From: Chloroflexota bacterium
GTDB taxonomy: Bacteria > Chloroflexota > Anaerolineae > UBA2200
Direction of reading: 5' to 3'
Assembly: GCA_014360755.1 (NCBI GenBank)
Contig: JACIWX010000002.1
Span: 333,988-397,987 of the forward strand
Length of the DNA stretch: 64,000 bases
The position numbers and the translations under genes were made by a program. The notes below the pieces were generated by a model, which was given only the letters and a program-made list of their open reading frames with translations, searched no databases and had not been told where the DNA came from. Below are positions 8,570 through 16,209 of this stretch, in pieces (within the stretch, counting starts at the first letter, position 1; every line of letters starts with the position of its first letter).

Positions 8570-9324
8570 CCATATCTCGACATCCCAGCACCCCAGTATC
8601 CATGCCCCATGGCATTCCAGCTCCCATGCTCTCCTGCACCCCCGCACCCACGCTCAGGCCGGGATTGGAATATCAACATGCTTTTGACTTGTGCGCGGTA
8701 GAGGCACACCGCATGGGAGGGCCCGTGGCGGTCTTTGCCAGCAGCCCTTTCTATGCCCGGGAGCTGCTCAAGCGCCTGCGGGATTGTGAGACAGCCCTCG
8801 TTGCGATAGGGGAGTGGAGTCAAGGGGCTGCTGACCTGCAGAGATGGCTGGGGGAAGAAGTAGACCCTTCCGCATTCTCCCTTTCACCCCCGCACCCCGC
8901 CCATGCCCATTGTGCAATCTGGGCTGAACCCGAATGGAGCAATAGGGAACACGTCTTGGAACAAATCGCGCGCATGCTGCACGCAGAGGGGCATCTCTAC
9001 GTCATCGTATCCGGCTGGCTAGCGCGCTTTCTGCCAGAGTGGCAACGAAATGGCAACCGATCGGGCCAGCGGTCCGTGGGGTTGCGGCGGACGATAGGGT
9101 GGCTGCAAGAGGGCGGGTTTACCATACGGGGACGGCACGGTTTTCACGGCACACAAAGCATTCTATGGGGCTATGCTTCGCGATGGATGGAACGGCTGGG
9201 CCGCGGCGACCTGGCTGACCGTTGCCTGTTTCGGATGCGGGCTACGTATGTTGTGCAAGGCTGGCAAGCGTTCCTGGCTCCTATCAGCCTGGCATGGGCA
9301 CAGCGGCGGGAGGACATCCTGTGA
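8566..9324 (+). CDS. Hypothetical protein, possibly degenerate methyltransferase-like
   Basis: This 252-residue protein was not confidently recognised. The ATG at 8566 has AGAGGA 7 bases upstream and overlaps the stop of the broken four-helix gene; an in-frame ATG at 8542 is less likely. The first 30 residues are Pro/Ser/Thr-rich and come from the reverse form of the GGAGC repeat. The rest alternates strands and helices (VAVFASSPFYARELL, HAEGHLYVIVSGWLARFLPEW, GWLQEGGFTIRGRHGFHG) in a way that recalls a Rossmann-type methyltransferase lacking its glycine-rich SAM loop. It probably belongs to the glycan locus. Confidence 0.6.
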   Translation: MTISRHPSTPVSMPHGIPAPMLSCTPAPTLRPGLEYQHAFDLCAVEAHRMGGPVAVFASSPFYARELLKRLRDCETALVAIGEWSQGAADLQRWLGEEVDPSAFSLSPPHPAHAHCAIWAEPEWSNREHVLEQIARMLHAEGHLYVIVSGWLARFLPEWQRNGNRSGQRSVGLRRTIGWLQEGGFTIRGRHGFHGTQSILWGYASRWMERLGRGDLADRCLFRMRATYVVQGWQAFLAPISLAWAQRREDIL

Positions 9325-9331
9325 TCACCGC

Positions 9332-9763
9332 TCAAGCCGGTGTCTGCTCTTGCTTCCCCGGACAACGTCTGATCATACCCGGCAGATGATCGAAATGCCG
9401 GTCGAAACTGAAAATCTCCCGTACCCCGCGCCGGCCCATGTGAACGGCCACCAAAACATCGGCAAAATCAATGTTTCTATCGGCGAAGAGAGTGAGAGCC
9501 ACCAGCAATCCGGGCTTGTCTTCCGCTTGCAGCCCCTCGTGGCTGAGCAGTTCTTGCATGACACGGGAGATTCTTTCAGGAGCATAGTGATAGAATGAAT
9601 GGAGGACCCACACCACTTCAGCGAGCACGATCTCGTCAATCCAAAGCACGATCTCTCCCCTTTCAACCGCTTCAAACAGCTCACGCGCTTGGGCTGCCAT
9701 ATCCGGGGGATCACCACAGAGAAAGCGCAGGATGACGTTGGCATCTACGTAGGCTGGGTTCAT
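9332..9763 (-). CDS. vapC: PIN-domain ribonuclease toxin (VapC-like)
   Basis: This 143-residue PIN domain has acidic metal ligands in the expected places: Asp7 in YVDANVI, Glu49 in LAEVVW, Asp99/Asp102 in NIDFADV and Asp121 in FSFDRHF. VapC toxins are Mg-dependent ribonucleases that cut tRNA or rRNA and are held inactive by the partner antitoxin. The start overlaps the antitoxin stop by 4 bases (9760-9763), the standard operon layout. It faces the hypothetical gene ending at 9324. Confidence 0.88.
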   Translation of the reverse strand: MNPAYVDANVILRFLCGDPPDMAAQARELFEAVERGEIVLWIDEIVLAEVVWVLHSFYHYAPERISRVMQELLSHEGLQAEDKPGLLVALTLFADRNIDFADVLVAVHMGRRGVREIFSFDRHFDHLPGMIRRCPGKQEQTPA

Positions 9764-10020
9764 TCCTCGCCCCCAGCAATTCGTTCTCCCAGTTCGGAGC
9801 GCATTTCCTCACGAATAGCCTGCTGTCCGGGGTAGGGTCGTGTGGCTGGAAGGGCACGGTAGAGCTGGCTCAGGGGGCGACGGCGTAAAGGAACCAAAAG
9901 AAGGCGGTCACCTTCGATCAGAAATAGCAGCCGATCCTGTTCTTCAATGCCTAAAATCTGTCGAATCGCTTTGGGAATAGTAATCTGTCCTTTTGCCGTT
10001 ACCGTAGCAATCTGATGCAT
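9760..10020 (-). CDS. vapB: AbrB/MazE-type antitoxin (VapB-like)
   Basis: The swapped-hairpin AbrB domain is plain: IATVTAKGQITIPKAIRQILGIEEQDRLLF. The arginine-rich C-terminal tail is likely to wrap around the toxin. The start is ATG 10020, because AGAGGTGA lies 2-9 bases before it; an upstream GTG at 10026 would overlap that ribosome site. Antitoxins of this class bind their own promoter, and the promoter here is flanked by two GTAAGAA words (minus strand) that could be the operator. Confidence 0.87.
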   Translation of the reverse strand: MHQIATVTAKGQITIPKAIRQILGIEEQDRLLFLIEGDRLLLVPLRRRPLSQLYRALPATRPYPGQQAIREEMRSELGERIAGGEE

Positions 10021-10058
10021 ATTCACCTCTATTTCTTACCAAACGATATTTTATCAGC

Positions 10059-10087
10059 ATAATACCATATATTCTTACTTTTGTCAA
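10059..10087 (-). promoter_or_regulatory. Promoter of the antitoxin-toxin pair
   Basis: On the minus strand the sequence is TTGACA, 17 bases, TATTAT, a nearly perfect sigma-70 promoter about 40 bp before the antitoxin ATG. Its -35 end lies only 13 bp from the divergent gene at 10100. The words GTAAGAA on either side of the -10 box are candidate autoregulatory sites. Confidence 0.75.
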
Positions 10088-10099
10088 ATAGTAAGGAAA

Positions 10100-11527
10100 A
10101 TGAAAGCCAAAACCCAAGGGGAACACAGCGGACAGATAGACAAGCGAGACCTTGTGCAAGTGCTCTCCCAGCTTGATGCCTGGTTGGAGACCATGCGCTG
10201 CCCTGAGGGATACAGCGGCCCGGTGGCACACTGGTGGCAGAACTGTCTGCAGTTCACCGGCGCGGGATTGGACTGGCGCTACGAGGGAATCCTCATTGGA
10301 TACCTGAACCTGTACCGCAGCACCGGTGAAAGAAACTGGCTAGCCAAAGCCCGCCGCGCGGGAGATGACTTGGTTCAAGGGCAACTGCCCAGTGGCAATT
10401 TCCCCAACTCTTGCTTTGAACTCAATCCCTATAGCGGTGGGACGCCCCACGAAGCAGCCTGCGACCTCGCCCTCCTGTACCTGGCAGAGGCATTGCGGGA
10501 AGAGGGCGATCCCTCCTGGAAGACCTACCTGGCAGCCGCGGAGCGAAACCTGCGGGGCTATTTCCTGGGTGTGCTGTGGGATGCGGAAGCACAATCCTTC
10601 CGCGACCATCCGCGCATCCCCTCCTTTGTCCCCAATAAGGCAGCGACGCTGGTCGAGGCGCTGCTCCAATGGTCAGCACTGACCGGCGAGGAGACACTCG
10701 TTACCAGGTATGCTCTGCCCACATTGGAAGCGATCCTGACTCACCAAGTGCGCGGGGGCGCGCTGGACGGAGCGATCTGCCAGTACAGCCAGAACGGGCG
10801 GATGGTGTCCAAATTCTTTCCTTACTATATTGCACGCTGCGTGCCAGGGCTGGTCGCGGGATACAAATGGACGAGGGAAGAGCGCTATCTGGATGCTGCT
10901 TGGCGAGCAATGTCCTTCATCCTGCGCTGGCGCTACGAGGATGGCAGCTTCCCCCAAGTGGTCTATCCCGGCGGGCGGGTTAACCGCTACCCGCAGTGGA
11001 TTGCCGCTGTAGGTGACATCTTGCGGGCGATGTCCCTGCTCAAAGCCTACGGCTTCGAAGCCGACCCAGAACCCACGCTGACCTGGTTGCTGCAAGGGCA
11101 GGAGCCCAGCGGAGCCTTCCGCACCGCCCGGGGTTTCGCCGCTCAGATCACACAGCGACAGCCCGGGCATTTGCCCGAATTCCGCGACCTCCTTCCGGTA
11201 TGTGGCTGGAATGACAAAGCGTTCCGCTACCTGACGGAGCTGAGGAGCAAGGGAGCGGAGGTGCAGAGGAGCGGGGGAGCGAAGGAGCAAGGGAGCAGGG
11301 GTGCAAGGGAGCAAGGGGTGAAAAAAACGGGGTACGGAATACGGAATACGGATTATGAATTACGGATTACGAATTACGAAACCGACTGCCTCTTGGGCAA
11401 CCAGCGAGTGCATTATCAAGAGGACGAAGCAGGCATCGAACTACAGCACAATGGGGAGGTGCTCTACCGCTGGAAGAAGGGAGCATCCTGGGCTGAAGTA
11501 TGCAGACCGGAACTGCTGTGGAAATAA
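10100..11527 (+). CDS. Six-hairpin glycosidase-like (alpha/alpha-toroid) protein
   Basis: The 475-residue product consists of repeated helix pairs with aromatic and Gly-rich turns (GLDWRYEGILIGYLNLY, TPHEAACDLALLYLAEALRE, PNKAATLVEALLQWSALTGE, YIARCVPGLVAGYKWT, YPQWIAAVGDILRAMSLL). This is the pattern of six-hairpin glycoside hydrolases, lyases and glucuronyl C5-epimerases. The substrate is not identifiable; the setting suggests modification or trimming of the exported glycan. AAGGA stands close before the ATG. About 50 residues (roughly 381-432) are translated tandem repeat, described separately, after which the conserved-looking tail CLLGNQRVHYQ...ELLWK resumes in frame. Confidence 0.6.
   Translation: MKAKTQGEHSGQIDKRDLVQVLSQLDAWLETMRCPEGYSGPVAHWWQNCLQFTGAGLDWRYEGILIGYLNLYRSTGERNWLAKARRAGDDLVQGQLPSGNFPNSCFELNPYSGGTPHEAACDLALLYLAEALREEGDPSWKTYLAAAERNLRGYFLGVLWDAEAQSFRDHPRIPSFVPNKAATLVEALLQWSALTGEETLVTRYALPTLEAILTHQVRGGALDGAICQYSQNGRMVSKFFPYYIARCVPGLVAGYKWTREERYLDAAWRAMSFILRWRYEDGSFPQVVYPGGRVNRYPQWIAAVGDILRAMSLLKAYGFEADPEPTLTWLLQGQEPSGAFRTARGFAAQITQRQPGHLPEFRDLLPVCGWNDKAFRYLTELRSKGAEVQRSGGAKEQGSRGAREQGVKKTGYGIRNTDYELRITNYETDCLLGNQRVHYQEDEAGIELQHNGEVLYRWKKGASWAEVCRPELLWK
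11243..11388 (+). repeat. Two tandem-repeat families inserted inside a reading frame
   Basis: The first part (about 11243-11325) is the GGAGCAAGG-type purine repeat. The second (about 11333-11388) is an octamer-like repeat of TACGGAAT, TACGGATT and TACGAATT units. Both are read through in frame by the toroid gene and give a low-complexity stretch containing GGAKEQGSRGAREQG and NTDYELRITNYE. Confidence 0.8.
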
Positions 11528-11622
11528 GTCCCCCGTTTGCACCTTGGGTGACCTCGTAGACATGCTTATCCCGTCTATCTGCGTGGCTCAACCCTGGGAT
11601 AGTTATGCTAAACTCCGCGGGT

Positions 11623-11651
11623 TTGTCTACAAAAGGGTTGTAGGGTAAAAT
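11623..11651 (+). promoter_or_regulatory. Promoter of the hicB-hicA pair
   Basis: TTGTCT, 17 bases, TAAAAT, about 100 bp upstream of hicB. The interval 11528-11752 otherwise holds no gene and no clear terminator. Confidence 0.55.
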
Positions 11652-11752
11652 AATAGGGTACCGGCCCAAATACCGCCATTCATGTCCATTGGCTGTCGCG
11701 AACCGATAGAGTTTTGCTCCGAAGAGATAGTTCTTTCCCTAGAGGTGTCAAC

Positions 11753-12001
11753 ATGTTGTTACAATACATACAAACCGCGTTAGAAAGCGCTCATTATGAA
11801 ATGATCGATGATGAAGAGCCATTCTATGGCGAAGTACCAGCACTAGCTGGAGTCTGGGCAACCGGTAAGACCCTGGAGGAATGCCACCGCAACCTGGCTG
11901 AGGCAATCGAGGATTGGGTACTATTTAGCGTTGCAAAAGGGTTACCAATACCGCCTTTAGGCCAGGTAACTATTCGTCTGCCGGAGAAAGCCCCGGTTTA
12001 A
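11753..12001 (+). CDS. hicB: HicB-family antitoxin
   Basis: This 82-residue HicB-like protein has the partial RNase H-type fold: HYEMIDDEEPFYGEVPALAGVWATGKTLEECHRNLAEAIEDWV, then PIPPLG. It neutralises HicA. The ATG at 11753 has AGAGGTG 5 bases upstream; the frame continues 13 codons further up without a ribosome site. The hicA start codon follows the stop directly. Because the toxin is broken (next entry), this antitoxin is either orphaned or the frameshift is a sequencing error. Confidence 0.85.
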   Translation: MLLQYIQTALESAHYEMIDDEEPFYGEVPALAGVWATGKTLEECHRNLAEAIEDWVLFSVAKGLPIPPLGQVTIRLPEKAPV

Positions 12002-12222
12002 ATGCCACCCCTGGCGCCTGTTTCACGACGTGAACTGATTCGGCGGTTGCAAAGGCTGGGTTCGGGGGACCCTACAAGGGCGGGCGTCACGAGTTTATGC
12101 TCCGCGGGGATCGTAGGCTGATCCTACCCAATCCGCATCGGCGAGAAATCGGCGTAGACCTGCTGGCCCGATTGCTGCGACAGGCTGGTGTCACACGAGA
12201 AGAAAGGCAGTCCTCCACTTGA
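12002..12222 (+). pseudogene. hicA: HicA-family mRNA interferase, frameshifted
   Basis: The frame from ATG 12002 reads PLAPVSRRELIRRLQRLG and then leaves the family at about 12061, stopping at 12120. The remainder of HicA (GGPYKGGRHEFMLRGDRR, then PNPHRREIGVDLLARLLRQ) is intact in the next frame to 12222 and includes the catalytic histidine in GGRHEFM. One missing base in GGGTTCGGG (expected GGTTTCGGG, giving LGF) explains it. HicA toxins cleave mRNA through a double-stranded-RNA-binding-like fold. Confidence 0.82.
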
Positions 12223-12293
12223 GGCATCTGCAACCGATACTACTGACCGATGCAACAAGCGCACATGCACACATGCACACAAAACTAACCACA

Positions 12294-12488
12294 ATGTGGG
12301 GTTGGTGGCGCGGTACCCGGGCACGAGCCCTGCTCTACCATAGCATTGCAGATGACCCCCCTGATCCGCTGGCAGTTCCGCCTGATTTGTTCACCCAACA
12401 GATAGAATGGTTGGTCAAGAACGACTTCCGTGTGATCTCCACCGAAGAACTCAGGAAGGCGATCGGCCAAGGTCTGGACTTGAGGTGA
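12294..12488 (+). pseudogene. Polysaccharide deacetylase, N-terminal remnant
   Basis: The remnant of about 64 codons reads RALLYHSIADDPPDPLAVPP, then LFTQQIEWLVKNDFRVISTEELRKAI. This is the standard beginning of NodB-type polysaccharide deacetylases, ending where the catalytic TFDDG motif should follow. The rest of the domain is absent from all frames; the next 110 bases before the GT2 gene were not recognised. It is probably a deletion scar. Confidence 0.7.
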
Positions 12489-12601
12489 TCCGCGGCAATG
12501 CTTCCTTGGCTAGTTTTATCTCCCTTGTGCATGGCCATGCCGATCTCCGGCGAGCCCTGTTGGCTCTTGCTGGGCAGTTCCACCGGAATAGTTGACCGGG
12601 C

Positions 12602-13768
12602 ATGAATATACTGCGCACACTGTGGGATAGTTTGAACCAATATGCCGCTCACTGGTTGGTAGTGGGCTTGGGGACAGCAATCCTCTGGAACTGGCGGCAA
12701 TGGCGACAGGACCGCGCGCTAGCTTTGCGCCTACACGCCGTGCACCCTGCCTCCCCTGCCCCCTTGCTCGCCAGCCCCCCAGCACCCTCACCCCCCTTGC
12801 CCAAAGTGAGCGTCTTGGTGGCAGCTTGGAACGAAGCAGCGATGATACAGAGGCATATCCAATCTTTCCTGGGACTGCGCTATCCGGACAAAGAGCTGGT
12901 CCTGTGCGCCGGGGGCGAGGATGGCACCTATGACCTCGCCTGTCCATACACTGGGGAGCAGGTCATTGTGCTGGAGCAGCGGGCGGGCGAGGGGAAACAA
13001 CGGGCACTGCAGCGCTGCCTGGAGCAGGCCAGCGGCGAGGTACTTTTCCTGAGCGACGCCGATTGCTTGCTGGACGACGCGTCTTTCGAGCGCACGCTGC
13101 AGCCGCTGCTGGACGGAAGGGAGGTAGCCACCAGCGGAGCCTCGCAGCCGCTCCCCGAGCAACAGTCGCGACCATTCGTCCTCCACCAATGGTGTGCTGA
13201 CCTCTACGTGCAGGCGCACACGCCCGACTACATCGCGGGCTTACTGGGACGCAACTGCGCCGTGCGCCGCGGGGCACTGCAAGCCGTGGGCGGATTCACA
13301 GCGCCAGTGTCCACCGGCACAGACTATTACCTAGCAAAACGCCTGCTGCGCGCCGGATACGCCATCCGCTGGGTGCGCGACAGCGTGATCGCGACGCACT
13401 ATCCTGATACCTGGCACTCATTGTGGCGGCGGCAGTCGCGTTGGCTGCGCAATCTATTGTTGCACGGGCCAAGGCTTGACGCGTACAAGGAAGTGGGGAT
13501 GGCTTTGCGCACATCCCTGGCGGGTTGGGCAATGCTCCTGCTGCCGTTCCTCGCCCTTGTCACCGGGCCAGTGCTCCTCACCCTCTGGGCAGTGCTACTT
13601 GCCCACGCCTTCCTGGCAAGGATGCGCTATGCCCGCTTTGCCCACTTGTACCAGGGGGTTGCCATTGCCTGGAAGCAGTATGCGCTCACCCCACTGTACC
13701 TGTTTGCGGATTTCATCGCCTGGGCAACGCCGCTAGTGGATTTGCTCCTGCGCAGGCACAAATGGTAG
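12602..13768 (+). CDS. Membrane GT2 glycosyltransferase (processive-type motifs)
   Basis: This 388-residue protein has an N-terminal hydrophobic segment. A Pro/Ala linker (about 45-67) derived from a C-rich tandem repeat comes next. The GT-A domain follows with VSVLVAAWNE, FLSDADCL (metal site), STGTDYYLAKRLL and RRQSRWLRN, which corresponds to the (Q/R)QxRW motif of processive synthases. Three or four membrane helices lie at the C-terminus (WAMLLLPFLALVTGPVLLTLW and onward). It probably extends a chain at the inner membrane face. There is no convincing ribosome site before the ATG. Confidence 0.83.
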   Translation: MNILRTLWDSLNQYAAHWLVVGLGTAILWNWRQWRQDRALALRLHAVHPASPAPLLASPPAPSPPLPKVSVLVAAWNEAAMIQRHIQSFLGLRYPDKELVLCAGGEDGTYDLACPYTGEQVIVLEQRAGEGKQRALQRCLEQASGEVLFLSDADCLLDDASFERTLQPLLDGREVATSGASQPLPEQQSRPFVLHQWCADLYVQAHTPDYIAGLLGRNCAVRRGALQAVGGFTAPVSTGTDYYLAKRLLRAGYAIRWVRDSVIATHYPDTWHSLWRRQSRWLRNLLLHGPRLDAYKEVGMALRTSLAGWAMLLLPFLALVTGPVLLTLWAVLLAHAFLARMRYARFAHLYQGVAIAWKQYALTPLYLFADFIAWATPLVDLLLRRHKW

Positions 13769-13795
13769 CAGCCAAAATGCAAGACACTGGGATAC

Positions 13796-13832
13796 AGATC
13801 ACTCGTCACTCGTCACTCGTCACTCATCACGT
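13796..13832 (+). repeat. Heptamer tandem repeat TCACTCG
   Basis: Consecutive units of TCACTCG/TCACTCA end one base pair short of the next start codon and replace any ribosome site. The same family occurs at 33712-33830 and 36949-37003. Confidence 0.75.
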
Positions 13833-14975
13833 ATGAAAGTTGCCTTAGTGACCAAACCCGATAAGCAAATGACCGGCCTGCGGCGCTACGCCGAAAGCCT
13901 CTACCAAGGCTTGCAAGCCAAAGGGGTGGATGTGGCGCTGGTCCTTCCGCAACCGCCGCCAGAGTGGGTGGTGCGATTGGGGCAAGCGATGGGACGGGAC
14001 GCGAAAGCATTCTTCGCCTCCTATCCGCTGGCGGTGCGCCTCGATGATGCCTCCCTCTGCCACCTTGCCAGCCAGACGCTGGCGACGCTGTTGCTTTTCC
14101 AGCCCCTGCCGCGCACCGTGGTAACCGTGCTTGACCTCATCCCGCATCTGGTGCGGGACAACCCGGCCTTGAGCACCTACCGCACACCCTTCGACCGGCT
14201 CTTCGACCGCTTGGCGCTGTATGCCTTGCGCCGGGCGGACCGTCTCATCGCCATCTCCCATTACACCAAGCGCTGTCTCGTCGAGGCAGTGCGCTATCCG
14301 CCTGAGCGCATCCATGTAGTCCATTGTGCAGTAGACAGGGAACAGTTCAAGCCCCTGGCGGTTCCAAAGGGCTCCCGTCAGAAATACGGCTTGGACGAAA
14401 GCCAGCGTTATATCCTCTACGTGGGCTCGGAGGACCCGCGCAAGAATGTTGGGACGCTGATCCAGGCTTTCCACATTGTCCAGCAGCAAGTGCCATCCGC
14501 CAGGCTCATCAAAGCCGGCGCAGCCTATTTCCCTGCCCAGCGGCAAAAACTGCAGAAACAGGTGGCTGAACTGGGATTGGAAGGGAAAGTGCTCTTCCTG
14601 GATCACGTGCCGGACGAGGACCTGCCGCTTTTGTACAATGCCGCGGACGTTTTCGTGCTGCCTTCGCTCTACGAGGGTTTTGGCTTGCCGGCATTGGAGG
14701 CGCTAAGTTGCGGCACGCCGGTGGTTGCCGCCAACCGCGCCTCCTTGCCCGAAGTGGTGGGCGAGGGTGGTGTGCTGGTGGAGCCGATGGATGCAGAAGC
14801 CATGGCGCAGGCGATGGTCGCCCTGCTGAGCGACCCGCAGCGACGTGCGGCAGCGTCCCAGGCAGCGCTGCGGCAAGCAGAGCGGTTCTCGCTGCAACGC
14901 CAAGCAGAGGAGACGCTCGCTGTGTATGAGCATGAAGAAATGCATGTATTTCGTGATCGCGCAGAATTTGGGTAA
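13833..14975 (+). CDS. GT4 glycosyltransferase (mannosyltransferase-like)
   Basis: This is a 380-residue GT-B protein. An SHYTKRCL motif follows the N-domain, then YVGSEDPRKN near 197, the ADVFVLPSLYEGFGLPALEALSCGTPV donor site with E-x7-E near 272-280, and SLPEVVGEGG. It is one of four closely similar GT4 genes in the locus (also 15087, 24116, 30872), all of the WbaZ/MtfB-like mannosyltransferase group. The start codon is preceded by a TCACTCG repeat instead of a ribosome site. Confidence 0.87.
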   Translation: MKVALVTKPDKQMTGLRRYAESLYQGLQAKGVDVALVLPQPPPEWVVRLGQAMGRDAKAFFASYPLAVRLDDASLCHLASQTLATLLLFQPLPRTVVTVLDLIPHLVRDNPALSTYRTPFDRLFDRLALYALRRADRLIAISHYTKRCLVEAVRYPPERIHVVHCAVDREQFKPLAVPKGSRQKYGLDESQRYILYVGSEDPRKNVGTLIQAFHIVQQQVPSARLIKAGAAYFPAQRQKLQKQVAELGLEGKVLFLDHVPDEDLPLLYNAADVFVLPSLYEGFGLPALEALSCGTPVVAANRASLPEVVGEGGVLVEPMDAEAMAQAMVALLSDPQRRAAASQAALRQAERFSLQRQAEETLAVYEHEEMHVFRDRAEFG

Positions 14976-15086
14976 AATTGTACGAGGAACTGGTCTTCAA
15001 TTGCACCCCAAGGACACAATGGGCATACTTTTATGGCATAGAATGCAGCGAGCCCCTGGGCTAAGAACCTTGGAGCGCTCTTTAAT

Positions 15087-16208
15087 ATGAGTAACATACA
15101 GGGACTCCAACAGCCAGTGCATTTGATCACCGGTGCGCTGGATGAGCACGGTGGCATCTCACGGTATTGCCGAGAACTATATAAAAGGCTGAAAGAGCGC
15201 ATGCCTGTTCGCTTGTGCTCCCTTCGGCCCCCGCCACTGGCTAGACGCTTCACTTTCCTGGAGCACTTGCCTCTTAGCGTGGAACCGGATGAAGGACAGG
15301 GCATTTACCACTTCACGCGCATTATGGGTTGTGCGCTAATGCTTTGGCAGCCAGTGCACCCAGCAGTGGCCACAGTGCACGACCTAGGTCCATTGGTGTG
15401 TGCCGAAGAAGCACATGCCGTCAACCCATTCGATGCCCTTCTTTTCCGACTGCAGTTGGCCGGTTTACGGCGTATGGACGCTATCATAACGCGCTCTCAT
15501 TATACGAGAAAGACCGTTTATGAGCGACTCGATATTGACCCTGGAAAGGTACACGTGGCCGCTGGAGGCATTGATTTGGAACATTTCCAACGCGTGCCGC
15601 AGGCACGGGCAAAACTGGAGCAGGTGTATGGAATCGCACAGAGGCCAGAACGATACAACCTGCTCTATGTGGGATCAGAGGCACCGCGCAAAAACCTCGC
15701 CACACTGCTGCAAGCAGTGGCTCTGCTCAAAGCGGACGGGATTCGAGCTCGCCTGATCAAAGTAGGTGGTCCGGGTCACCCCAAACACCGCACGGCTTTT
15801 CTGGCGCGGGCAGAGGAACTGCACTTGAATTTGGGGGAAGACATTATCCTGATGGGGCTTGTGCCTGATGCAGACCTCGCCACATTTTACAGCGCTGCAG
15901 ATGTGCTTGTGTTGCCCTCTCTCGTGGAGGGGTTTGGGTTCCCTGTGCTGGAGGCAATGGCCTGCGGCACGCCAGTGGCATGCTCGAACGCAGGAGCGCT
16001 GCCAGAGGTGGCAGGGGATGCCGCATTGTTGTTCGAGCCGCATGATGCTCGAGGCCTGGCCCATGTTATCAGTGTGTTGCTGTACGACACGGACTTGAGG
16101 AGACACATGATGCAGAGAGGATTGGAACAATGCCGGCTCTTCTCCTGGGATCGAATGGCCACCGAGACCGAAGCGGTTTACCGTGAGATACTCCATCCGG
16201 ATACCTAA
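15087..16208 (+). CDS. GT4 glycosyltransferase (mannosyltransferase-like)
   Basis: This 373-residue GT-B enzyme has GGISRYCRELYKRL in the acceptor domain, HDLGPLV, RSHYTRKTVYERL, YVGSEAPRKNLATLL and the donor-site motif VEGFGFPVLEAMACGTPV. It is the second of the four GT4 paralogues. The 111-bp gap before it contains no feature I can name. Confidence 0.86.
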   Translation: MSNIQGLQQPVHLITGALDEHGGISRYCRELYKRLKERMPVRLCSLRPPPLARRFTFLEHLPLSVEPDEGQGIYHFTRIMGCALMLWQPVHPAVATVHDLGPLVCAEEAHAVNPFDALLFRLQLAGLRRMDAIITRSHYTRKTVYERLDIDPGKVHVAAGGIDLEHFQRVPQARAKLEQVYGIAQRPERYNLLYVGSEAPRKNLATLLQAVALLKADGIRARLIKVGGPGHPKHRTAFLARAEELHLNLGEDIILMGLVPDADLATFYSAADVLVLPSLVEGFGFPVLEAMACGTPVACSNAGALPEVAGDAALLFEPHDARGLAHVISVLLYDTDLRRHMMQRGLEQCRLFSWDRMATETEAVYREILHPDT

Positions 16209-16209
16209 T

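Noticed and set aside
12489-12601. Possible small gene between the deacetylase remnant and GT2
   Set aside because: Open frames exist on both strands, but none has a ribosome site or recognisable motif.
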